Assembly (NCBI GenBank): GCA_030590405.1
Contig: JAUUYO010000063.1
Coordinates: forward strand, 1 to 14,185
DNA length: 14,185 bases
Origin: Kangiellaceae bacterium
Lineage (GTDB): Bacteria > Pseudomonadota > Gammaproteobacteria > Enterobacterales > Kangiellaceae
Direction of reading: 5' to 3'
Of the stretch, positions 8,039 through 14,185 are shown in pieces. The position numbers were made by a program, and so were the translations under genes. How positions within the stretch are numbered: position 1 is the first letter of the stretch; the number at the start of each line of letters is the position of its first letter. Below the pieces are notes generated by a model. The model was not told where the DNA came from, searched no databases, and saw only the letters and a program-made list of their open reading frames with translations.

Positions 8039-8073
8039 GAGAGGTCAACCATGTAACAAATGGTTGACCTCTC
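8039..8073. terminator. Perfect inverted repeat, probable end of the chemotaxis operon
   Basis: Arms GAGAGGTCAACCAT (8039-8052) and ATGGTTGACCTCTC (8060-8073) pair perfectly over 14 bp with a 7-base loop, 43 bp after the parP stop. No run of T follows on the + strand and only a short AT-rich stretch follows on the - strand, so it is not a textbook intrinsic terminator. It could be a bidirectional or Rho-assisted terminator, an RNA-stabilising 3' hairpin, or a palindromic protein site. Its position at the end of the operon favours a terminator or stabiliser. Confidence 0.6.
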
Positions 8074-8158
8074 AGTCACTTCACCGCTAGCAATAAAAAC
8101 ATAATAAAAGTAAAATCACATTCCAATTCCCAAAACACTACACATCGGCCTTAAAAAA

Positions 8159-8713
8159 TTGACTAATTTAACGACCTTTTTAATAAGTAATCAGCAGCTA
8201 TTAACTCAAATTAAAACTGAACTCAACAAATTTGGCGCTGCTGGACAATCTATCTATTCCTCGGCGATGCCCATTATAGGTGGAGCCAGTATCGGCGCGC
8301 ATCTCCGGCATGTTCTGGATTTTTATACAGCCTTTTATTTTGGCGCAAAAAGTGGCCGTATTGATTATGATGCTCGTCAGCGAAATTCTGAAACCGAAAA
8401 TAAGCTTAGCTGCGGCATTGTTCAATTATCAACCAGTATTGAACAGCTTGAAGAGATGTTGCATGCTTCTAACCGAGAGGTCGAGGTAAACGCAGCCGTT
8501 GAGGTTGATTCTGCAACTTGTTTTGGTCAATCTAATTTGATCAGAGAATTACAATCACTACACAGTCATACTACCCATCATATGGCGATTATTGCTATCG
8601 TACTTAAATTGAATGATATTCAGGTAGGCGATGATTTTGGTAAAGCTCCCTCTACTATTCAATATGAACATTCCGTAAAGCCGAATAATCAATCAGTCGT
8701 TAGCAAAATGTAG
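8159..8713 (+). CDS. DinB-superfamily protein, function unknown
   Basis: This is a protein of 184 residues with no signal peptide. It matches a small bacterial DinB-like four-helix family: SIGAHLRHVLDFY (His48, His51) near the N-terminus, the segment RIDYDARQRNSETE, then HSHTTHHMAIIAI with His137 and His141, and a terminal FGKAPST block. The histidines are spaced as in the metal site of DinB/YfiT proteins, some of which are thiol-dependent transferases; the reaction here is unknown. TTG at 8159 is the most likely start because an in-frame stop lies 48 bases upstream and the next ATG is inside the conserved part, but no clear ribosome binding site is visible. It precedes the synthetase gene by 77 bp on the same strand, so a joint role is possible but unproven. 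Confidence 0.8.
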   Translation: MTNLTTFLISNQQLLTQIKTELNKFGAAGQSIYSSAMPIIGGASIGAHLRHVLDFYTAFYFGAKSGRIDYDARQRNSETENKLSCGIVQLSTSIEQLEEMLHASNREVEVNAAVEVDSATCFGQSNLIRELQSLHSHTTHHMAIIAIVLKLNDIQVGDDFGKAPSTIQYEHSVKPNNQSVVSKM

Positions 8714-8790
8714 TTTACCTTCATCAAACCCTTTTAGTTGAAAAATACTTCATTTAGCAACCTGTTCAATAAGCAACCCGATTACAAAAT

Positions 8791-11700
8791 ATGTATAAAG
8801 ATTATCCATTAACAAAACAGCAACTCGGTCTTTGGATCGAGCAAAAATTGCACCCAGATAACACTTCCTACAATACCTGTGTCAAAGTGAGATTAACTGG
8901 AAAATTAGACGAACAACGCTTTCTCAATGCGAGCACGGAGGTCATTGATTTTTTTGATACTTTGAAAGTCTATTTTGTAGAAAAAGATGGTAAACCCATT
9001 CAACGAATTGATCCGCAAGTTGAATATTTACCTGAATTGATCGATATTTCTGATGGTGAAAAACAAGAGAACCCGGCTAAAGCACAACAAGCTAAACAAA
9101 TACTATCCGATAAACTTAATACCGCGATCGATCTTACCAGATTTCCAATCATGCGTGCCAGCCTAATCAAAACCGCTGAGCATGTATATTATTTTATTGG
9201 TATGGTACCTCATATTGTTTCTGATGGTCGCTCCGCTATCCTTTATCTGGAGTCTCTTTCAATCGCTTACAATCAAGGCAAACAGGGGCTGGAAGAAACC
9301 TACGGGACTAGCAAAAAAAACTGGCAGGATTTTCAGCAAGCTGGTCTCGATCAAATTGATGAGCAGCAATATTTACTCAGTAAAAGTCATTGGCAAGACC
9401 GGTTAAAAAATGCTAGTCATTATTTCGACTATAGTTATGGTAAACAATTAGTCGATATTGATGATAAACGGGGAGAGCGCGTTTATTTTGATTTGTCTGA
9501 GCAGCTCGCGACCAGGCTAAAAATTCATTGTAAAGAAAATCGTACAACACTGTTTAATGTGCTCGTCTGTGCGTTTAGTATATTCATTCATAAATACTAC
9601 CAGCTAAATGATATTCTTATCGGTTACCCTGTCAATATTCGTCCCCCAGGGTATAAACATTTTTTCGGTTTTTTTGTTAATATTTTGCCAATTAGAGTCG
9701 ATATGAGAGATGATCCTGACTATCAAACATTACTAAACAACATTCATCAAATACGCAAGCAAGATAAAAAACACCAAAAATATCCGGCTCTCGATATTGT
9801 TGCTGATATTAGAGAATTATTACCGGACTTTGATGGACGCGTTTTTAATTTATCAATGGCACAAACGGTTTCAAGACTTTTTAATTTAGAGCTAGAGGGA
9901 GTTGAGAGCCAACCACTCGATTCTGAGTATTATGATGTCAATGATGATTTTTCATTATCTTATGAATTGATAGAGCAACGTATCGGCCTGTGGTTTGAAT
10001 ATAGAAAAGCATTATTTGACCGAGAATTTATTAATCAGGCGATGGGGCATATCGAATCAATTTTGCTACAAATGTTAGATTATCCTCAGCGGAAACTCAG
10101 TGAGTTCGAACTGCTCGACGAAAAACAAAAGCTACAACTTATTCAGTTAAGCCAGGAAATGAAAACCGCAGACTCTGCACCTGTTGAGGAGTTGACCATT
10201 GTTTCATTATTTGAATCTCAAGTTAATCAGGCCCCTGAAGATATCGCGATAATCGATGGCCAAAGTCGTTATAACTACCAGCAGCTTAATCAGCAGGCTA
10301 ACCAATTAGCCAGAAGAATTTCTCAAATCTCCGGTCATAAGAAAAAATCAATTGCCATTAGCATGGAGCGAGGTTTTGATTTGATTGTTGGCTTGTTGGC
10401 GGTGCTAAAGTCTGGCTGCTACTATGTACCAATCCCAGTGAACTACCCAGATAAAAGAACCGCTCACATATTGCAACAATCACAAGCTGAATTGTGGATA
10501 ACAAGCTCGACGGATAAAAATGTTAAAATAGTTGAAAATAGCGATCTTTGTTTGACAATATTTGATTTACAGAAACAAAAAACATCGATTTCTGAGCAAT
10601 CTAAACAGAATGTTAACCGAGCAATATCTAAACATGATCGGGCCTATATTATTTACACTTCGGGTTCGACAGGAGAACCCAAAGGGGTAACTCTACAGCA
10701 CAAAAACGTGGTGCCGAGATTACAATGGTTGAAGAAATATTTTAATTTTTCTAATAAAGATCGAGTTTTACAAAATACTGATTTTAGTTTTGATGTGTCA
10801 GTGGCTGAAATTTTTTGGCCGTTAATTAGTGGTGCAACGCTGGTTATTTCCGATCAGCAAAATAATAGAGATGCTAACTATCTATTATCTTTGATCAAGC
10901 AACAACAGGTGACTTGTTGCTGCATGGTTCCATCACTTCTAAATGCTTTACTAGCTGTTGATGATAAGCTTCAGTTATCGGGAATTAAACAAATCCTGTC
11001 GGCAGGTGAAGCACTCCCAGATACTTTACGTAAAGATTTCTATAATCATCCGGCTACAGGTTGCGCGGAACTGTATAATTTTTATGGCCCTACCGAAGCG
11101 GCTATTTACGCCAGCTTTGAAAAAGTGAGTCGAAATTTCGAAAAACACATTACCATTGGCAGGCCTTTGGGCGATACAAGTTTAATGGTGTTAGATGAAA
11201 AACATAACCTGCTACCCAAAGGCGTCGTTGGCGAGTTGTATATTGGTGGCGCTGGGGTTGCGCAGGGCTATAAGGAAAACCAGGCTCTAACACAGGCGAG
11301 TTTTATTAAAGACCCTTTTTCAGAAGATAAAAATGGCAGGCTTTATCGTACTGGTGATTTGGCTAAATATAATTTTGATGAACGACTTGAATACGTGGGA
11401 CGTATAGATAGTCAAGTCAAGATCCGCGGTTTCAGAGTTGAATTGTCTGAAATCGAAAATACCTTATTAAAGTGCCAACAGGTTTTAGATGCCGCTGTAA
11501 TAGATTATAAAAAAGAGCAAAATCAAACTCAATTAGTTGCTTACCTGGTGATTGATAGTGACGCTGAGCTGAGTAGCGCGGAGGTTGTTGAAGCAAGCAA
11601 AGATTTAATCGTTTCAAGACTACCTAATTATATGCTGCCTTCCTTTTTTTCGATTATCGAGGAAATTCCTCGTTCGCCAAGTGGTAAATTAAACCGAAAG

Positions 11701-13371
11701 TTATTACCAGGTCCGCAACATAAAAGAATCGCTAGCAAGGAATTTAAAGCAGCCTCTGGTGATAAAGAAATTTTACTGGTTGAAATATGGTCCAGACTAT
11801 TGTCGATTGAACCTGCACAACTCAGTACAAATCAAAGCTTTTTTGATTTAGGTGGCGATAGTTTAATGGCCATTCAGTTTGTCAGTCTGGCGGAACAACA
11901 AGGTCTGTATTTTGAAATTGGTGACCTATTCGAATTGCGTAATATCGCTGAACTAGCCGCTGTTGCAAAAATCAGCTCTTCTGGTAATATCAATAATGAA
12001 ATGATTAGCGGCAGTTATCCGTTACTGCCAAGACAGGTCAAATTTTTTGAAGATGATTTTATTAATCCTAATCATTGGAATCGAACCTTTAGTTTCAGCT
12101 TGAGTCATCGACTCGATATTGCAGCCCTGCAATCGGCAATAAAAGCCATTTTAACTCATCATGATAACTTGCGGATCAGGTTTGCTTATTCACGGCAAAC
12201 AGGCTGGCAACAAGTGTGTGAAGCAATAGATCATTTGAGTGTTCTTTCAAATGAGGTCTTTGAGCATCTGGATATTTCAAACCTATCCCTTAAAGAGCAA
12301 AATAAAAAAATGCAAAAGGAGATTAATTTAAAACATCAAAGTATCGATCTCTCTAAAGCACCCTTGATCAAGATGATTCATTTTTCAACCGCAAAAGATA
12401 AAGGTCAGTTGGTGATTATTTTTCACCATTTGCTCCTGGACATGGTTTCTTCCAGGTTGATATTTGAAGATCTATCGTTAGCTTACCAAAGTGCCAGAAA
12501 CCATTTAACCGTATCCTTTCCAGCAAAAACCACCAGCGTTAAAGAGTGGGTAATTCATTTACAGCAAAAAAGTCAGTCTCAAGATTTTTCTAAATCACTT
12601 GCTTACTGGGGCAATATGCCAGATCAACCAACGCCTTTGTTACCCCTGGATATTAAAAGTAATGCACAGTCCTCAACTGAGCTTAATAAAGAGTCGAGTG
12701 CTAAATTAAAATCTTTTGTGCTGGATGCTGAGAACACTAAAAAATTACTCGTAGGCAAGTTGAAAGAGCCTAATTTGCCAATTCAGGATTTTTTATTGGC
12801 GAGTCTGTTTGAAGTAGTTTCGGAGTGGTCTGCTTGTAATTCGATGATGGTGAGTACCTGTGGACATGGTCGCCAGGTCGACTCGAAAGAATATAACCTA
12901 TCCCGAACTGTAGGTTGGTTAAATACGGTGTATCCGGTGCTATTGTCATTTGATCAAACTGTTAATATTAAGGAACTAGCCAGCAAAGATTTTCTTACAC
13001 AAATCCAGGCACAATTGGCAAAGGTTCCTGAGTCTAATATAGACTATAATGTTCTGCGCTATTACCTTAAACACTCTGACATTTTAAAACACAAAACGCC
13101 CAGTTTATTCTTTAATTATGTAGGCCAGATTGATACGATTATTCCGAAAGGTGCTCCTTTTATACTGGCTCTTGATTTGCCAGGATTAGCAGGAATTGAT
13201 GGCGAAAATCACCTCTGTTATCAATTGTATTTTGAAGCGGGAGTTATCGGTGAACAATTAATATTCCGTTTAACCTACAGCGAACATTTATTTAATCAAA
13301 GTACAATTGATGCTTTGGCCAATCGACTATTAGATTGTATCAAAGCTCGATTGGGGGATATTTGTGACTGA
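8791..13371 (+). CDS. Nonribosomal peptide synthetase, single module C-A-T-E-like
   Basis: This synthetase of 1526 residues activates one amino acid and condenses it with an upstream acyl or peptidyl donor. The C domain (about 1-450) has PHIVSDG (His141, Asp145; the first His of HHxxxDG is Pro) and FFVNILPIRVDM. The A domain (about 465-975) has YTSGSTGEPKG (622-632), FDVSVAEIF (Asp668), FYGPTE, YRTGDL, GRIDSQVKIRGFR and SGKLNRK (Lys966). The carrier domain has GGDSL with the phosphopantetheine site Ser1024. The last domain (about 1070-1520) is epimerization-like: HHLLLD (1212-1217), GHGR (1358-1361), RTVGW (1372-1376), FNYVGQID (1441-1448). There is no thioesterase domain. The start is fixed by an in-frame TAA at 8770 and by YPLTKQQ, the usual beginning of a C domain; no ribosome binding site is evident. 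Confidence 0.95.
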   Translation: MYKDYPLTKQQLGLWIEQKLHPDNTSYNTCVKVRLTGKLDEQRFLNASTEVIDFFDTLKVYFVEKDGKPIQRIDPQVEYLPELIDISDGEKQENPAKAQQAKQILSDKLNTAIDLTRFPIMRASLIKTAEHVYYFIGMVPHIVSDGRSAILYLESLSIAYNQGKQGLEETYGTSKKNWQDFQQAGLDQIDEQQYLLSKSHWQDRLKNASHYFDYSYGKQLVDIDDKRGERVYFDLSEQLATRLKIHCKENRTTLFNVLVCAFSIFIHKYYQLNDILIGYPVNIRPPGYKHFFGFFVNILPIRVDMRDDPDYQTLLNNIHQIRKQDKKHQKYPALDIVADIRELLPDFDGRVFNLSMAQTVSRLFNLELEGVESQPLDSEYYDVNDDFSLSYELIEQRIGLWFEYRKALFDREFINQAMGHIESILLQMLDYPQRKLSEFELLDEKQKLQLIQLSQEMKTADSAPVEELTIVSLFESQVNQAPEDIAIIDGQSRYNYQQLNQQANQLARRISQISGHKKKSIAISMERGFDLIVGLLAVLKSGCYYVPIPVNYPDKRTAHILQQSQAELWITSSTDKNVKIVENSDLCLTIFDLQKQKTSISEQSKQNVNRAISKHDRAYIIYTSGSTGEPKGVTLQHKNVVPRLQWLKKYFNFSNKDRVLQNTDFSFDVSVAEIFWPLISGATLVISDQQNNRDANYLLSLIKQQQVTCCCMVPSLLNALLAVDDKLQLSGIKQILSAGEALPDTLRKDFYNHPATGCAELYNFYGPTEAAIYASFEKVSRNFEKHITIGRPLGDTSLMVLDEKHNLLPKGVVGELYIGGAGVAQGYKENQALTQASFIKDPFSEDKNGRLYRTGDLAKYNFDERLEYVGRIDSQVKIRGFRVELSEIENTLLKCQQVLDAAVIDYKKEQNQTQLVAYLVIDSDAELSSAEVVEASKDLIVSRLPNYMLPSFFSIIEEIPRSPSGKLNRKLLPGPQHKRIASKEFKAASGDKEILLVEIWSRLLSIEPAQLSTNQSFFDLGGDSLMAIQFVSLAEQQGLYFEIGDLFELRNIAELAAVAKISSSGNINNEMISGSYPLLPRQVKFFEDDFINPNHWNRTFSFSLSHRLDIAALQSAIKAILTHHDNLRIRFAYSRQTGWQQVCEAIDHLSVLSNEVFEHLDISNLSLKEQNKKMQKEINLKHQSIDLSKAPLIKMIHFSTAKDKGQLVIIFHHLLLDMVSSRLIFEDLSLAYQSARNHLTVSFPAKTTSVKEWVIHLQQKSQSQDFSKSLAYWGNMPDQPTPLLPLDIKSNAQSSTELNKESSAKLKSFVLDAENTKKLLVGKLKEPNLPIQDFLLASLFEVVSEWSACNSMMVSTCGHGRQVDSKEYNLSRTVGWLNTVYPVLLSFDQTVNIKELASKDFLTQIQAQLAKVPESNIDYNVLRYYLKHSDILKHKTPSLFFNYVGQIDTIIPKGAPFILALDLPGLAGIDGENHLCYQLYFEAGVIGEQLIFRLTYSEHLFNQSTIDALANRLLDCIKARLGDICD
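13353..13358 (+). promoter_or_regulatory. Ribosome binding site for the overlapping hydrolase gene
   Basis: GGGGGA lies within the last codons of the synthetase gene, five bases before the GTG at 13364. It supports this non-ATG start and translation of the hydrolase in the wake of the synthetase. Confidence 0.6.
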
Positions 13372-13996
13372 TTTATCTGACGCAATTTTTCTATTTTCTC
13401 ACGGTGCAGGTGCTGGGATGGATAGCGACTTTATCGTTCAGTTATCTTCACTGTTAAAAGGCAGGGGATTAGCGGTCAGAACATTTGAGTTTCCCTATAT
13501 GCAAAAAATCAGAGCCGAAGGCAAGCGAAGACCCCCTGATAGAATGCCCAAATTACTGGCTGCCTTTAAACAGATGATCCAGTCCATAGACGCTGAAAAA
13601 CAGATTTTTATTGGTGGTAAATCGATGGGGGGACGAGTGGCTAGTTTGCTCGCAGCCGAGCAAGGCGCTCAACTGGCAAATCAGTCTAAACCAATTAACG
13701 GGGTGATTTGTTTAGGTTTTCCTTTCCATCCGCCCAAAAAGCCGGAAAATTATCGTGGAGAGCATTTAACTGGTATGGATATTGATACATTAATTGTGCA
13801 AGGGGAGAGGGATACGTTTGGCACTCAAAGTGAAGTGTCAGAATTTAGTTTTTCTGATCGGGTGCAGCTTGAGTTTTTAACCGATGGTGATCATTCGTTT
13901 AAACCAAGAGTTCGCTCCGGGGTGACTTTTGAGCAAAACCTTAAAAAATGTTCTGATCTGATTGTTGAGTTTATTGAAAAACAGCTGTCTTCGTAA
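13364..13996 (+). CDS. Alpha/beta hydrolase, KANL3/Tex30-like family
   Basis: This is a probable cytoplasmic hydrolase of 210 residues. The fold markers are in order: LFSHGAGAGMDSDF (oxyanion-hole region, 10-23), a nucleophile elbow GGKSMGGR with Ser87, QGERDTFG with Asp150, and DGDHSFKP with His177, giving a complete Ser-Asp-His triad. The short length and the HGAGAGMDS and FPFHPPKKP segments fit the KANL3/Tex30-like (dienelactone-hydrolase-related) family, whose bacterial members have no settled substrate. The GTG start overlaps the synthetase stop by 8 bp, so the two are almost certainly co-translated. Because the synthetase lacks a thioesterase, a role as a stand-alone release or editing thioesterase is possible; this is inference, since relatives also occur far from synthetases. 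Confidence 0.85.
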   Translation: MTDLSDAIFLFSHGAGAGMDSDFIVQLSSLLKGRGLAVRTFEFPYMQKIRAEGKRRPPDRMPKLLAAFKQMIQSIDAEKQIFIGGKSMGGRVASLLAAEQGAQLANQSKPINGVICLGFPFHPPKKPENYRGEHLTGMDIDTLIVQGERDTFGTQSEVSEFSFSDRVQLEFLTDGDHSFKPRVRSGVTFEQNLKKCSDLIVEFIEKQLSS

Positions 13997-14185
13997 TTTT
14001 TCTCAGATCGGATTGCTGTTAGTTGTTAGCTCCTATTTTTTAATAGCTAAAACCTATTTCCCCAATCTCATTATTGAAAAATCCAAAATCAAGGAAACCT
14101 TGGCTCTATAATAGGTTTGCAAACAAAGCAACTGTCGGCGGAAGAGAGCTCTAACACTAACTGATACTCAAGTCTCATTATTGAA
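13997..14185. other. Non-coding AT-rich tail of the window
   Basis: I see no convincing gene or tRNA on either strand in these 189 bases. They contain a TATAAT box at 14107-14112 without a matching -35 element, a 5-bp-stem mini hairpin at 14090-14102 and a 13-bp direct repeat. The region could hold the promoter of a gene beyond the window. Confidence 0.5.
14066..14185 (+). repeat. 13-bp direct repeat pair at the right edge
   Basis: TCTCATTATTGAA occurs at 14066-14078 and again at 14173-14185, in the same orientation and 107 bp apart start to start. The second copy runs to the window edge, so the true repeat may be longer. In such an AT-rich intergenic region this may be chance or a remnant of duplication or insertion. 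Confidence 0.6.

Noticed and set aside
14026..14050. Possible terminator after the hydrolase gene (TTAGC and GCTAA arms with a bulge)
   Set aside because: The stem is short, AT-rich and interrupted, and no T run follows it; too weak to call.
14107..14112. TATAAT as a promoter -10 box
   Set aside because: The only TTGAAA upstream (14074-14079) is 27 bases away, too far for a standard sigma-70 promoter. It is noted only in the tail description.

Overview
The window looks like part of a gammaproteobacterial chromosome, fairly AT-rich, from a motile and probably polarly flagellated marine or aquatic species. The evidence is the gene order cheY-cheZ-cheA-cheB-motC-motD-parC-parP. This is the flagellar chemotaxis cluster of Pseudomonas, Vibrio, Shewanella and their relatives, and the ParC/ParP pair is the system that places chemosensory arrays at the cell pole. 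The exact genus cannot be read from the sequence. All genes lie on the + strand.

Region 1 (1-7996) is the chemotaxis and motor operon. It holds the 3' end of cheY, then cheZ (phospho-CheY phosphatase), cheA (histidine kinase with an unusual five-repeat linker), cheB (methylesterase), motC and motD (a second stator pair), parC (ParA-type ATPase) and parP (array adaptor with a CheW-like domain). Spacing is tight and several genes have clear ribosome binding sites. A 42-bp tandem repeat lies between motD and parC. The cheW gene that usually follows parP is absent. A perfect 14-bp-stem hairpin (8039-8073) closes the region instead.

Region 2 (about 8159-13996) is an accessory block: a small DinB-superfamily protein, a 1526-residue single-module nonribosomal peptide synthetase (condensation - adenylation - carrier - epimerization-like), and an alpha/beta hydrolase of the KANL3/Tex30-like type whose start overlaps the synthetase stop by 8 bp. 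The synthetase has no thioesterase domain of its own. Its adenylation pocket gives a code I do not recognise, and its last domain has Cys where epimerization domains carry the catalytic Glu. The block may make or modify a small peptide or single-amino-acid product, but no substrate can be named.

The last 189 bases (13997-14185) are non-coding as far as I can see. They hold a 13-bp direct repeat and a TATAAT-like box.

The points most worth following up are the CheA linker repeats, which resemble the CheY-binding tail of the neighbouring CheZ; the missing cheW at the che/NRPS junction; and the altered epimerization-like domain.
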